64,000 nucleotides of DNA, taken from positions 124,001-188,000 of the forward strand of contig CAXKVF010000076.1 of NCBI GenBank assembly GCA_964057225.1. Direction: 5' to 3'. Shown here piece after piece: positions 15,801 through 31,800 of this stretch (position 1 is the stretch's first letter; every line of letters starts with the position of its first letter). Under the pieces are notes generated by a model. It did no database searches. It saw only the letters and a program-made list of their open reading frames with translations, and was not told where the DNA came from. A program made the translations under genes and the position numbers. This DNA is from Auanema rhodensis. Lineage: Eukaryota; Nematoda; Chromadorea; Rhabditida; Rhabditidae.

Positions 15801-18800
15801 AAAGATGAAGAGATGCGGTTTTCAAAATTAGATTCCTCATGTCCATATTAGTCTAAAAACAAATTTTTATTGATATTGGTTCATGGTAACCATGACTTTG
15901 AAATTTACGTGAACTTTAATTTATGCTAATTAAATGTACACGTGATGTGCACTTGGTATGTAACTCGCTTCACGTGAAAGATAAAGAGATGCGGTTTTCA
16001 AAATTAGATTCCCCATGTCCATATTAGTCTAAAAACAAATTTTTATTGATATTGGTACATGGTAACCATGACTTTGAAATTTACGTGAACTTTAATTTAT
16101 GCTAATTAAATGTACACGTGATGTGCACTTGGTATGTAACTCGCTTCACGTGAAAGATAAAGAGATTCGGTTTTCAAAATTAGATTCCCCATGTCCATAT
16201 TAGTCTAAAAACAAATTTTTATTGATATTGGTTCATGGTAACCATGACTTTGAAATTTACGTGAACTTTAATTTATGCTAATTAAATGTACACGTGATGT
16301 GCACTTGGTATGTAACTCGCTTCACGTGAAAGATGAAGAGATGCGGTTTTCAAAATTAGATTCCCCATGTCCATATTAGTCTAAAAACAAATTTTTATTG
16401 ATATTGGTTCATGGTAACCATGACTTTGAAATTTACGTGAACTTTAATTTATGCTAATTAAATGTACACGTGATGTGCACTTGGTATGTAACTCGCTTCA
16501 CGTGATAGATAAAGAGATGCGGTTTTCAAAATTAGATTCCCCATGTCCATATTAGTCTAAAAACAAATTTTTATTGATATTGGTTCATGGTAACCATGAC
16601 TTTGAAATTTACGTGAACTTTAATTTATGCTAATTAAATGTACACGTGATGTGCACTTGGTATGTAACTCGCTTCACGTGAAAGATAAAGAGATGCGGTT
16701 TTCAAAATTAGATTCCCCATGTCCATATTAGTCTAAAAACAAATTTTTATTGATATTGGTGCATGGTAACCATGACTTTGAAATTTACGTGAACTTTAAT
16801 TTATGCTAATTAAATGTACACGTGATGTGCACTTGGTATGTAACTCGCTTCACGTGAAAGATAAAGAGATGCGGTTTTCAAAATTAGATTCCCCATGTCC
16901 ATATTAGTCTAAAAACAAATTTTTATTGATATTGGTTCATGGTAACCATGACTTTGAAATTTACGTGAACTTTAATTTATGCTAATTAAATGTACACGTG
17001 ATGTGCACTTGGTATGTAACTCGCTTCACGTGAAAGATAAAGAGATGCGGTTTTCAAAATTAGATTCCCCATGTCCATATTAGTCTAAAAACAAATTTTT
17101 ATTGATATTGCTTCATGGTAACCATGACTTTGAAATTTACGTGAACTTTAATTTATGCTAATTAAATGTACACGTGATGTGCACTTGGTATGTAACTCGC
17201 TTCACGTGAAAGATAAAGAGATGCGGTTTTCAAAATTAGATTCCCCATGTCCATATTAGTCTAAAAACAAATTTTTATTGATATTGGTTCATGGTAACCA
17301 TGACTTTGAAATTTACGTGAACTTTAATTTATGCTAATTAAATGTACACGTGATGTGCACTTGGTATGTAACTCGCTTCACGTGAAAGATAAAGAGATGC
17401 TGTTTTCAAAATTAGATTCCCCATGTCCGTATTAGTCTAAAAACAAATTTTTATTGATATTGCTTCATGGTAACCATGACTTTGAAATTTACGTGAACTT
17501 TAATTTATGCTAATTAAATGTACACGTGATGTGCACTTGGTATGTAACTCGCTTCACGTGAAAGATAAAGAGATGCGGTTTTCAAAATTAGATTCCTCAT
17601 GTCCATATTAGTCTAAAAACAAATTTTTATTGATATTGGTGCATGGTAACCATGACTTTGAAATTTACGTGAACTTTAATTTATGCTAATTAAATGTACA
17701 CGTGATGTGCACTTGGTATGTAACTCGCTTCACGTGAAAGATAAAGAGATGCGGTTTTCAAAATTAGATTCCCCATGTCCATATTAGTCTAAAAACAAAT
17801 TTTTATTGATATTGGTGAATGGTAACCATGACTTTGAAATTTACGTGAACTTTAATTTATGCTAATTAAATGTACACGTGATGTGCACTCGGTATGTAAC
17901 TCGCTTCACGTGAAAGATGAAGAGATGCGGTTTTCAAAATTAGATTCCTCATGTCCATATTAGTCTAAAAACAAATTTTTATTGATATTGGTTCATGGTA
18001 ACCATGACTTTGAAATTTACGTGAACTTTAATTTATGCTAATTAAATGTACACGTGATGTGCACTTGGTATGTAACTCGCTTCACGTGAAAGATAAAGAG
18101 ATGCGGTTTTCAAAATTAGATTCCCCATGTCCATATTAGTCTAAAAACAAATTTTTATTGATATTGGTACATGGTAACCATGACTTTGAAATTTACGTGA
18201 ACTTTAATTTATGCTAATTAAATGTACACGTGATGTGCACTTGGTATGTAACTCGCTTCACGTGAAAGATAAAGAGATTCGGTTTTCAAAATTAGATTCC
18301 CCATGTCCATATTAGTCTAAAAACAAATTTTTATTGATATTGGTTCATGGTAACCATGACTTTGAAATTTACGTGAACTTTAATTTATGCTAATTAAATG
18401 TACACGTGATGTGCACTTGGTATGTAACTCGCTTCACGTGAAAGATAAAGAGATGCGGTTTTCAAAATTAGATTCCCCATGTCCATATTAGTCTAAAAAC
18501 AAATTTTTATTGATATTGGTTCATGGTAACCATGACTTTGAAATTTACGTGAACTTTAATTTATGCTAATTAAATGTACACGTGATGTGCACTTGGTATG
18601 TAACTCGCTTCACGTGATAGATAAAGAGATGCGGTTTTCAAAATTAGATTCCCCATGTCCATATTAGTCTAAAAACAAATTTTTATTGATATTGGTTCAT
18701 GGTAACCATGACTTTGAAGTTTACGTGAACTTTAATTTATGCTAATTAAATGTACACGTGATGTGCACTTGGTATGTAACTCGCTTCACGTGAAAGATAA

Positions 18801-19860
18801 AGAGATGCGGTTTTCAAAATTAGATTCCCCATGTCCATATTAGTCTAAAAACAAATTTTTATTGATATTGGTGCATGGTAACCATGACTTTGAAATTTAC
18901 GTGAACTTTAATTTATGCTAATTAAATGTACACGTGATGTGCACTTGGTATGTAACTCGCTTCACGTGAAAGATAAAGAGATGCGGTTTTCAAAATTAGA
19001 TTCCTCATGTCTATATTAGTCTAAAAACAAATTTTTATTGATATTGGTTCATGGTAACCATGACTTTGAAATTTACGTGAACTTTAATTTATGCTAATTA
19101 AATGTACACGTGATGTGCACTTGGTATGTAACTCGCTTCACGTGAAAGATAAAGAGATGCGGTTTTCAAAATTAGATTCCCCATGTCCATATTAGTCTAA
19201 AAACAAATTTTTATTGATATTGCTTCATGGTAACCATGACTTTGAAATTTACGTGAACTTTAATTTATGCTAATTAAATGTACACGTGATGTGCACTTGG
19301 TATGTAACTCGCTTCACGTGAAAGATAAAGAGATGCGGTTTTCAAAATTAGATTCCCCATGTCCATATTAGTCTCAACACAAATTTTTATTGATATTGCT
19401 TCATGGTAACCATGACTTTGAAATTTACGTGAACTTTAATTTATGCTAATTAAATGTACACGTGATGTGCACTTGGTATGTAACTCGCTTCACGTGAAAG
19501 ATAAAGAGATGCGGTTTGCAAAATTAGATTCCCCATGTCCATATTAGTCTAAAAACAAATTTTTATTGATATTGCTTCATGGTAACCATGACTTTGAAAT
19601 TTACGTGAACTTTAATTTATGCTAATTAAATGTACACGTGATGTGCTCTTGGTATGTAACTCGCTTCACGTGAAAGATAAAGAAATGCGGTTTTCAAAAT
19701 TAGATTCCCCATGTCCATATTAGTCTAAAAACAAATTTTTATTGATATTGGTTCATGGTAACCATGACTTTGAAATTTACGTGAACTTTAATTTATGCTA
19801 ATTAAATGTACACGTGATGTGCACTTGGTATGTAACTCGCTTCACGTGAAAGATAAAGAG
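9831..19860. repeat. Higher-order repeats: 12-mer (2112 bp) inside a 31-mer (5456 bp) duplication
   Basis: The rare variant pair gctgttttc followed by gtccgtatt occurs at 9831, 11943, 15287 and 17399. The steps are 2112, 3344 and 2112 bp, that is 12, 19 and 12 monomers. An independent rare variant, gtctcaacac, is at 13915 and 19371, again 5456 bp apart. The variants ggtgaatgg and ggtacatgg follow the same order. A stretch of about 31 monomers from about 9.8 kb is therefore repeated from about 15.3 kb, with a 12-monomer duplication nested inside. The right boundary is approximate. Confidence 0.85.
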
Positions 19861-22800
19861 ATGCGGTTTTCAAAATTAGATTCCCCATGTCCATATTAGT
19901 CTAAAAACAAATTTTTATTGATATTGGTTCATGGTAACCATGACTTTGAAATTTACGTGAACTTTAATTTATGCTAATTAAATGTACACGTGATGTGCAC
20001 TTGGTATGTAACTCGCTTCACGTGAAAGATAAAGAGATGCGGTTTTCAAAATTAGATTCCCCATGTCCATATTAGTCTAAAAACAAATTTTTATTGATAT
20101 TGGTTCATGGTAACCATGACTTTGAAATTTACGTGAACTTTAATTTATGCTAATTAAATGTACACGTGATGTGCACTTGGTATGTAACTCGCTTCACGTG
20201 ATAGATAAAGAGATGCGGTTTTCAAAATTAGATTCCCCATGTCCATATTAGTCTAAAAACAAATTTTTATTGATATTGGTTCATGGTAACCATGACTTTG
20301 AAATTTACGTGAACTTTAATTTATGCTAATTAAATGTACACGTGATGTGCACTTGGTATGTAACTCGCTTCACGTGAAAGATAAAGAGATGCGGTTTTCA
20401 AAATTAGATTCCCCATGTCCATATTAGTCTAAAAACAAATTTTTATTGATATTGGTGCATGGTAACCATGACTTTGAAATTTACGTGAACTTTAATTTAT
20501 GCTAATTAAATGTACACGTGATGTGCACTTGGTATGTAACTCGCTTCACGTGAAAGATAAAGAGATGCGGTTTTCAAAATTAGATTCCTCATGTCTATAT
20601 TAGTCTAAAAACAAATTTTTATTGATATTGGTTCATGGTAACCATGACTTTGAAATTTACGTGAACTTTAATTTATGCTAATTAAATGTACACGTGATGT
20701 GCACTTGGTATGTAACTCGCTTCACGTGAAAGATAAAGAGATGCGGTTTTCAAAATTAGATTCCCCATGTCCATATTAGTCTAAAAACAAATTTTTATTG
20801 ATATTGCTTCATGGTAACCATGACTTTGAAATTTACGTGAACTTTAATTTATGCTAATTAAATGTACACGTGATGTGCACTTGGTATGTAACTCGCTTCA
20901 CGTGAAAGATAAAGAGATGCGGTTTTCAAAATTAGATTCCCCATGTCCATATTAGTCTCAACACAAATTTTTATTGATATTGCTTCATGGTAACCATGAC
21001 TTTGAAATTTACGTGAACTTTAATTTATGCTAATTAAATGTACACGTGATGTGCACTTGGTATGTAACTCGCTTCACGTGAAAGATAAAGAGATGCGGTT
21101 TGCAAAATTAGATTCCCCATGTCCATATTAGTCTAAAAACAAATTTTTATTGATATTGCTTCATGGTAACCATGACTTTGAAATTTACGTGAACTTTAAT
21201 TTATGCTAATTAAATGTACACGTGATGTGCTCTTGGTATGTAACTCGCTTCACGTGAAAGATAAAGAAATGCGGTTTTCAAAATTAGATTCCCCATGTCC
21301 ATATTAGTCTAAAAACAAATTTTTATTGATATTGGTTCATGGTAACCATGACTTTGAAATTTACGTGAACTTTAATTTATGCTAATTAAATGTACACGTG
21401 ATGTGCACTTGGTATGTAACTCGCTTCACGTGAAAGATAAAGAGATGCGGTTTTCAAAATTAGATTCCCCATGTCCATATTAGTCTAAAAACAAATTTTT
21501 ATTGATATTGCTTCATGGTAACCATGACTTTGAAATTTACGTGAACTTTAATTTATGCTAATTAAATGTACACGTGATGTGCACTTGGTATGTAACTCGC
21601 TTCACGTGAATGATAAAGAGATGCGGTTTTCAAAATTAGATTCCCCATGTCCATATTAGTCTAAAAACAAATTTTTATTGATATTGCTTCATGGTAACCA
21701 TGACTTTGAAATTTACGTGAACTTTAATTTATGCTAATTAAATGTACACGTGATGTGCACTTGGTATGTAACTCGCTTCACGTGAAAGATAAAGAGATGC
21801 GGTTTTCAAAATTAGATTCCTCATGTCTATATTAGTCTAAAAACAAATTTTTATTGATATTGGTTCATGGTAACCATGACTTTGAAATTTACGTGAACTT
21901 TAATTAATGCTAATTAAATGTACACGTGATGTGCACTTGGTATGTAACTCGCTTCACGTGAAAGATAAAGAGATGCGGTTTTCAAAATTAGATTCCCCAT
22001 GTCCATATTAGTCTAAAAACAAATTTTTATTGATATTGCTTCATGGTAACCATGACTTTGAAATTTACGTGAACTTTAATTTATGCTAATTAAATGTACA
22101 CGTGATGTGCACTTGGTATGTAACTCGCTTCACGTGAAAGATAAAGAGATGCGGTTTTCAAAATTAGATTCCCCATGTCCATATTAGTCTCAACACAAAT
22201 TTTTATTGATATTGCTTCATGGTAACCATGACTTTGAAATTTACGTGAACTTTAATTTATGCTAATTAAATGTACACGTGATGTGCACTTGGTATGTAAC
22301 TCGCTTCACGTGAAAGATAAAGAGATGCGGTTTGCAAAATTAGATTCCCCATGTCCATATTAGTCTAAAAACAAATTTTTATTGATATTGCTTCATGGTA
22401 ACCATGACTTTGAAATTTACGTGAACTTTAATTAATGCTAATTAAATGTACACGTGATGTGCACTTGGTATGTAACTCGCTTCACGTGAAAGATAAAGAG
22501 ATGCGGTTTTCAAAATTAGATTCCCCATGTCCATATTAGTCTAAAAACAAATTTTTATTGATATTGCTTCATGGTAACCATGACTTTGAAATTTACGTGA
22601 ACTTTAATTTATGCTAATTAAATGTACACGTGATGTGCACTTGGTATGTAACTCGCTTCACGTGAATGATAAAGAGATGCGGTTTTCAAAATTAGATTCC
22701 CCATGTCCATATTAGTCTAAAAACAAATTTTTATTGATATTGCTTCATGGTAACCATGACTTTGAAATTTACGTGAACTTTAATTTATGCTAATTAAATG

Positions 22801-25800
22801 TACACGTGATGTGCACTTGGTATGTAACTCGCTTCACGTGAAAGATAAAGAGATGCGGTTTTCAAAATTAGATTCCTCATGTCTATATTAGTCTAAAAAC
22901 AAATTTTTATTGATATTGGTTCATGGTAACCATGACTTTGAAATTTACGTGAACTTTAATTAATGCTAATTAAATGTACACGTGATGTGCACTTGGTATG
23001 TAACTCGCTTCACGTGAAAGATAAAGAGATGCGGTTTTCAAAATTAGATTCCCCATGTCCATATTAGTCTAAAAACAAATTTTTATTGATATTGCTTCAT
23101 GGTAACCATGACTTTGAAATTTACGTGAACTTTAATTTATGCTAATTAAATGTACACGTGATGTGCACTTGGTATGTAACTCGCTTCACGTGAAAGATAA
23201 AGAGATGCGGTTTTCAAAATTAGATTCCCCATGTCCATATTAGTCTCAACACAAATTTTTATTGATATTGCTTCATGGTAACCATGACTTTGAAATTTAC
23301 GTGAACTTTAATTTATGCTAATTAAATGTACACGTGATGTGCACTTGGTATGTAACTCGCTTCACGTGAAAGATAAAGAGATGCGGTTTGCAAAATTAGA
23401 TTCCCCATGTCCATATTAGTCTAAAAACAAATTTTTATTGATATTGCTTCATGGTAACCATGACTTTGAAATTTACGTGAACTTTAATTTATGCTAATTA
23501 AATGTACACGTGATGTGCACTTGGTATGTAACTCGCTTCACGTGAAAGATAAAGAGATGCGGTTTTCAAAATTAGATTCCCCATGTCCATATTAGTCTAA
23601 AAACAAATTTTTATTGATATTGGTTCATGGTAACCATGACTTTGAATTTTATGTGAACTTTAATTTATGCTAATTAAATGTACACGTGATGTGCACTTGG
23701 TATGTAACTCGCTTCACGTGAAAGATAAAGAAATGCGGTTTTCAAAATTAGATTCCCCATGTCCATATTAGTCTAAAAACAAATTTTTATTGATATTGGT
23801 TCATGGTAACCATGACTTTGAAATTTACGTGAACTTTAATTTATGCTAATTAAATGTACACGTGATGTGCACTTGGTATGTAACTCGCTTCACGTGAAAG
23901 ATAAAGAGATGCGGTTTTCAAAATTAGATTCCCCATGTCCATATTAGTCTAAAAACAAATTTTTATTGATATTGCTTCATGGTAACCATGACTTTGAAAT
24001 TTCCGTGAACTTTAATTTATGCTAATTAAATGTACACGTGATGTGCACTTGGTATGTAACTCGCTTCACGTGAAAGATAAAGAGATGCGGTTTTCAAAAT
24101 TAGATTCCCCATGTCCATATTAGTCTAAAAACAAATTTTTATTGATATTGGTTCATGGTAACCATGACTTTGAAATTTACGTGAACTTTAATTTATGCTA
24201 ATTAAATGTACACGTGATGTGCACTTGGTATGTAACTCGCTTCACGTGAAAGATAAAGAGATGCGGTTTTCAAAATTAGATTCCTCATGTCTATATTAGT
24301 CTAAAAACAAATTTTTATTGATATTGGTTCATGGTAACCATGACTTTGAAATTTACGTGAACTTTAATTAATGCTAATTAAATGTACACGTGATGTGCAC
24401 TTGGTATGTAACTCGCTTCACGTGAAAGATAAAGAGATGCGGTTTTCAAAATTAGATTCCCCATGTCCATATTAGTCTAAAAACAAATTTTTATTGATAT
24501 TGCTTCATGGTAACCATGACTTTGAAATTTACGTGAACTTTAATTTATGCTAATTAAATGTACACGTGATGTGCTCTTGGTATGTAACTCGCTTCACGTG
24601 AAAGATAAAGAAATGCGGTTTTCAAAATTAGATTCCCCATGTCCATATTAGTCTAAAAACAAATTTTTATTGATATTGGTTCATGGTAACCATGACTTTG
24701 AAATTTACGTGAACTTTAATTTATGCTAATTAAATGTACACGTGATGTGCACTTGGTATGTAACTCGCTTCACGTGAAAGATAAAGAGATGCGGTTTTCA
24801 AAATTAGATTCCCCATGTCCATATTAGTCTAAAAACAAATTTTTATTGATATTGGTTCATGGTAACCATGACTTTGAATTTTACGTGAACTTTAATTTAT
24901 GCTAATTAAATGTACACGTGATGTGCACTTGGTATGTAACTCGCTTCACGTGAAAGATAAAGAGATGCGGTTTCCAAAATTAGATTCCCCATGTCCATAT
25001 TAGTCTAAAAACAAATTTTTATTGATATTGGTTCATGGTAACCATGACTTTGAAATTTACGTGAACTTTAATTAATGCTAATTAAATGTACACGTGATGT
25101 GCACTTGGTATGTAACTCGCTTCACGTGAAAGATAAAGAGATGCGGTTTTCAAAATTAGATTCCCCATGTCCATATTAGTCTAAAAACAAATTTTTATTG
25201 ATATTGCTTCATGGTAACCATGACTTTGAAATTTACGTGAACTTTAATTTATGCTAATTAAATGTACACGTGATGTGCACTTGGTATGTAACTCGCTTCA
25301 CGTGAAAGATAAAGAGATGCGGTTTTCAAAATTAGATTCCCCATGTCCATATTAGTCTAAAAACAAATTTTTATTGATATTGGTTCATGGTAACCATGAC
25401 TTTGAATTTTATGTGAACTTTAATTTATGCTAATTAAATGTACACGTGATGTGCACTTGGTATGTAACTCGCTTCACGTGAAAGATAAAGAAATGCGGTT
25501 TTCAAAATTAGATTCCCCATGTCCATATTAGTCTAAAAACAAATTTTTATTGATATTGGTTCATGGTAACCATGACTTTGAAATTTACGTGAACTTTAAT
25601 TTATGCTAATTAAATGTACACGTGATGTGCACTTGGTATGTAACTCGCTTCACGTGAAAGATAAAGAGATGCGGTTTTCAAAATTAGATTCCCCATGTCC
25701 ATATTAGTCTAAAAACAAATTTTTATTGATATTGCTTCATGGTAACCATGACTTTGAAATTTACGTGAACTTTAATTTATGCTAATTAAATGTACACGTG

Positions 25801-28800
25801 ATGTGCACTTGGTATGTAACTCGCTTCACGTGAAAGATAAAGAGATGCGGTTTTCAAAATTAGATTCCTCATGTCTATATTAGTCTAAAAACAAATTTTT
25901 ATTGATATTGGTTCATGGTAACCATGACTTTGAAATTTACGTGAACTTTAATTAATGCTAATTAAATGTACACGTGATGTGCACTTGGTATGTAACTCGC
26001 TTCACGTGAAAGATAAAGAGATGCGGTTTTCAAAATTAGATTCCCCATGTCCATATTAGTCTAAAAACAAATTTTTATTGATATTGCTTCATGGTAACCA
26101 TGACTTTGAAATTTACGTGAACTTTAATTTATGCTAATTAAATGTACACGTGATGTGCACTTGGTATGTAACTCGCTTCACGTGAAAGATAAAGAGATGC
26201 GGTTTTCAAAATTAGATTCCCCATGTCCATATTAGTCTCAACACAAATTTTTATTGATATTGCTTCATGGTAACCATGACTTTGAAATTTACGTGAACTT
26301 TAATTTATGCTAATTAAATGTACACGTGATGTGCACTTGGTATGTAACTCGCTTCACGTGAAAGATAAAGAGATGCGGTTTGCAAAATTAGATTTCCCAT
26401 GTCCATATTAGTCTAAAAACAAATTTTTATTGATATTGCTTCATGGTAACCATGACTTTGAAATTTACGTGAACTTTAATTTATGCTAATTAAATGTACA
26501 CGTGATGTGCACTTGGTATGTAACTCGCTTCACGTGAAAGATAAAGAGATGCGGTTTTCAAAATTAGATTCCCCATGTCCATATTAGTCTAAAAACAAAT
26601 TTTTATTGATATTGCTTCATGGTAACCATGACTTTGAAATTTACGTGAACTTTAATTTATGCTAATTAAATGTACACGTGATGTGCACTTGGTATGTAAC
26701 TCGCTTCACGTGAAAGATAAAGAGATGCGGTTTTCAAAATTAGATTCCCCATGTCCATATTAGTCTAAAAACAAATTTTTATTGATATTGGTTCATGGTA
26801 ACCATGACTTTGAATTTTATGTGAACTTTAATTTATGCTAATTAAATGTACACGTGATGTGCACTTGGTATGTAACTCGCTTCACGTGAAAGATAAAGAA
26901 ATGCGGTTTTCAAAATTAGATTCTCCATGTCCATATTAGTCTAAAAACAAATTTTTATTGATATTGGTTCATGGTAACCATGACTTTGAAATTTACGTGA
27001 ACTTTAATTTATGCTAATTAAATGTACACGTGATGTGCACTTGGTATGTAACTCGCTTCACGTGAAAGATAAAGAGATGCGGTTTCCAAAATTAGATTCC
27101 CCATGTCCATATTAGTCTAAAAACAAATTTTTATTGATATTGCTTCATGGTAACCATGACTTTGAAATTTCCGTGAACTTTAATTTATGCTAATTAAATG
27201 TACACGTGATGTGCACTTGGTATGTAACTCGCTTCACGTGAAAGATAAAGAAATGCGGTTTTCAAAATTAGATTCCCCATGTCCATATTAGTCTAAAAAC
27301 AAATTTTTATTGATATTGGTTCATGGTAACCATGACTTTGAAATTTACGTGAACTTTAATTTATGCTAATTAAATGTACACGTGATGTGCACTTGGTTAG
27401 TAACTCGCTTCACGTGAAAGATAAAGAGATGCGGTTTTCAAAATTAGATTCCTCATGTCTATATTAGTCTAAAAACAAATTTTTATTGATATTGCTTCAT
27501 GGTAACCATGACTTTGAAATTTCCGTGAACTTTAATTAATGCTAATTAAATGTACACGTGATGTGCACTTGGTATGTAACTCGCTTCACGTGAAAGATAA
27601 AGAGATGCGGTTTTCAAAATTAGATTCCCCATGTCCATATTAGTCTAAAAACAAATTTTTATTGATATTGCTTCATGGTAACCATGACTTTGAAATTTCC
27701 GTGAACTTTAATTAATGCTAATTAAATGTACACGTGATGTGCACTTGGTATGTAACTCGCTTCACGTGAAAGATAAAGAGATGCGGTTTTCAAAATTAGA
27801 TTCCCCATGTCCATATTAGTCTAAAAACAAATTTTTATTGATATTGCTTCATGGTAACCATGACTTTGAAATTTACGTGAACTTTAATTTATGCTAATTA
27901 AATGTACACGTGATGTGCACTTGGTATGTAACTCGCTTCACGTGAAAGATAAAGAGATGCGGTTTTCAAAATTAGATTCCCCATGTCCATATTAGTCTCA
28001 ACACAAATTTTTATTGATATTGCTTCATGGTAACCATGACTTTGAAATTTACGTGAACTTTAATTTATGCTAATTAAATGTACACGTGATGTGCACTTGG
28101 TATGTTACTCGCTTCACGTGAAAGATAAAGAGATGCGGTTTTCAAAATTAGATTCCTCATGTCTATATTAGTCTAAAAACAAATTTTTATTGATATTGGT
28201 TCATGGTAACCATGACTTTGAAATTTACGTGAACTTTAATTAATGCTAATTAAATGTACACGTGATGTGCACTTGGTATGTAACTCGCTTCACGTGAAAG
28301 ATAAAGAGATGCGGTTTTCAAAATTAGATTCCCCATGTCCATATTAGTCTAAAAACAAATTTTTATTGATATTGCTTCATGGTAACCATGACTTTGAAAT
28401 TTACGTGAACTTTAATTTATGCTAATTAAATGTACACGTGATGTGCACTTGGTATGTAACTCGCTTCACGTGAAAGATAAAGAAATGCGGTTTTCAAAAT
28501 TAGATTCCCCATGTCCATATTAGTCTAAAAACAAATTTTTATTGATATTGGTTCATGGTAACCATGACTTTGAAATTTACGTGAACTTTAATTTATGCTA
28601 ATTAAATGTACACGTGATGTGCACTTGGTATGTAACTCGCTTCACGTGAAAGATAAAGAGATGCGGTTTTCAAAATTAGATTCCCCATGTCCATATTAGT
28701 CTAAAAACAAATTTTTATTGATATTGCTTCATGGTAACCATGACTTTGAAATTTCCGTGAACTTTAATTTATGCTAATTAAATGTACACGTGATGTGCAC

Positions 28801-31800
28801 TTGGTATGTAACTCGCTTCACGTGAAAGATAAAGAGATGCGGTTTTCAAAATTAGATTCCCCATGTCCATATTAGTCTAAAAACAAATTTTTATTGATAT
28901 TGGTTCATGGTAACCATGACTTTGAAATTTACGTGAACTTTAATTTATGCTAATTAAATGTACACGTGATGTGCACTTGGTATGTAACTCGCTTCACGTG
29001 AAAGATAAAGAGATGCGGTTTTCAAAATTAGATTCCTCATGTCTATATTAGTCTAAAAACAAATTTTTATTGATATTGGTTCATGGTAACCATGACTTTG
29101 AAATTTACGTGAACTTTAATTAATGCTAATTAAATGTACACGTGATGTGCACTTGGTATGTAACTCGCTTCACGTGAAAGATAAAGAGATGCGGTTTTCA
29201 AAATTAGATTCCCCATGTCCATATTAGTCTAAAAACAAATTTTTATTGATATTGCTTCATGGTAACCATGACTTTGAAATTTACGTGAACTTTAATTTAT
29301 GCTAATTAAATGTACACGTGATGTGCACTTGGTATGTAACTCGCTTCACGTGAAAGATAAAGAGATGCGGTTTTCAAAATTAGATTCCCCATGTCTATAT
29401 TAGTCTCAACACAAATTTTTATTGATATTGCTTCATGGTAACCATGACTTTGAAATTTACGTGAACTTTAATTTATGCTAATTAAATGTACACGTGATGT
29501 GCACTTGGTATGTAACTCGCTTCACGTGAAAGATAAAGAGATGCGGTTTGCAAAATTAGATTCCCCATGTCCATATTAGTCTAAAAACAAATTTTTATTG
29601 ATATTGCTTCATGGTAACCATGACTTTGAAATTTACGTGAACTTTAATTTATGCTAATTAAATGTACACGTGATGTGCTCTTGGTATGTAACTCGCTTCA
29701 CGTAAAAGATAAAGAAATGCGGTTTTCAAAATTAGATTCCCCATGTCCATATTAGTCTAAAAACAAATTTTTATTGATATTGGTTCATGGTAACCATGAC
29801 TTTGAAATTTACGTGAACTTTAATTTATGCTAATTAAATGTACACGTGATGTGCACTTGGTATGTAACTCGCTTCACGTGAAAGATAAAGAGATGCGGTT
29901 TTCAAAATTAGATTCCCCATGTCCATATTAGTCTAAAAACAAATTTTTATTGATATTGCTTCATGGTAACCATGACTTTGAAATTTACGTGAACTTTAAT
30001 TTATGCTAATTAAATGTACACGTGATGTGCACTTGGTATGTAACTCGCTTCACGTGAAAGATAAAGAGATGCGGTTTTCAAAATTAGATTCCCCATGTCC
30101 ATATTAGTCTAAAAACAAATTTTTATTGATATTGGTGCATGGTAACCATGACTTTGAAATTTACGTGAACTTTAATTTATGCTAATTAAATGTACACGTG
30201 ATGTGCACTTGGTATGTAACTCGCTTCACGTGAAAGATAAAGAGATGCGGTTTTCAAAATTAGATTCCCCATGTCCCTATTAGTCTAAAAACAAATTTTT
30301 ATTGATATTTGTGCATGGTAACCATGACTTTGAAATTTACGTGAACTTTAATTTATGCTAATTAAATGTACACGTGATGTGCACTTGGTATGTAACTCGC
30401 TTCACGTGAAAGATGAAGAGATGCGGTTTTCAAAATTAGATTCCTCATGTCCATATTAGTCTAAAAACAAATTTTTATTGATATTGGTTCATGGTAACCA
30501 TGACTTTGAAATTTACGTGAACTTTAATTTATGCTAATTAAATGTACACGTGATGTGCACTTGGTATGTAACTCGCTTCACGTGAAAGATAAAGAGATGC
30601 GGTTTTCAAAATTAGATTCCCCATGTCCATATTAGTCTAAAAACAAATTTTTATTGATATTGGTGCATGGTAACCATGACTTTGAAATTTACGTGAACTT
30701 TAATTTATGCTAATTAAATGTACACGTGATGTGCACTTGGTATGTAACTCGCTTCACGTGAAAGATAAAGAGATGCGGTTTTTAAAATTAGATTCCCCAT
30801 GTCCATATTAGTCTAAAAACAAATTTTTATTGATATTGGTTCATGGTAACCATGACTTTGAAATTTACGTGAACTTTAATTTATGCTAATTAAATGTACA
30901 CGTGATGTGCACTTGGTATGTAACTCGCTTCACGTGAAAGATAAAGAGATGCGGTTTTCAAAATTAGATTCCCCATGTCCATATTAGTCTAAAAACAAAT
31001 TTTTATTGATATTGGTTCATGGTAACCATGACTTTGAAATTTACGTGAACTTTAATTTATGCTAATTAAATGTACACGTGATGTGCACTTGGTATGTAAC
31101 TCGCTTCACGTGAAAGATAAAGAGATGCGGTTTTCAAAATTAGATTCCCCATGTCCATATTAGTCTAAAAACAAATTTTTATTGATATTGGTTCATGGTA
31201 ACCATGACTTTGAAATTTACGTGAACTTTAATTTATGCTAATTAAATGTACACGTGATGTGCACTTGGTATGTAACTCGCTTCACGTGAAAGATAAAGAG
31301 ATGCGGTTTTCAAAATTAGATTCCCCATGTCCATATTAGTCTAAAAACAAATTTTTATTGATATTGGTTCATGGTAACCATGACTTTGAATTTTACGTGA
31401 ACTTTAATTTATGCTAATTAAATGTACACGTGATGTGCACTTGGTATGTAACTCGCTTCACGTGAAAGATAAAGAGATGCGGTTTTCAAAATTAGATTCC
31501 CCATGTCCATATTAGTCTCAACACAAATTTTTATTGATATTGGTTCATGGTAACCATGACTTTGAAATTTACGTGAACTTTAATTTATGCTAATTAAATG
31601 TACACGTGATGTGCACTTGGTATGTAACTCGCTTCACGTGAAAGATAAAGAGATGCGGTTTTCAAAATTAGATTCCCCATGTCCATATTAGTCTAAAAAC
31701 AAATTTTTATTGATATTGCTTCATGGTAACCATGACTTTGAAATTTACGTGAACTTTAATTTATGCTAATTAAATGTACACGTGATGTGCACTTGGTATG

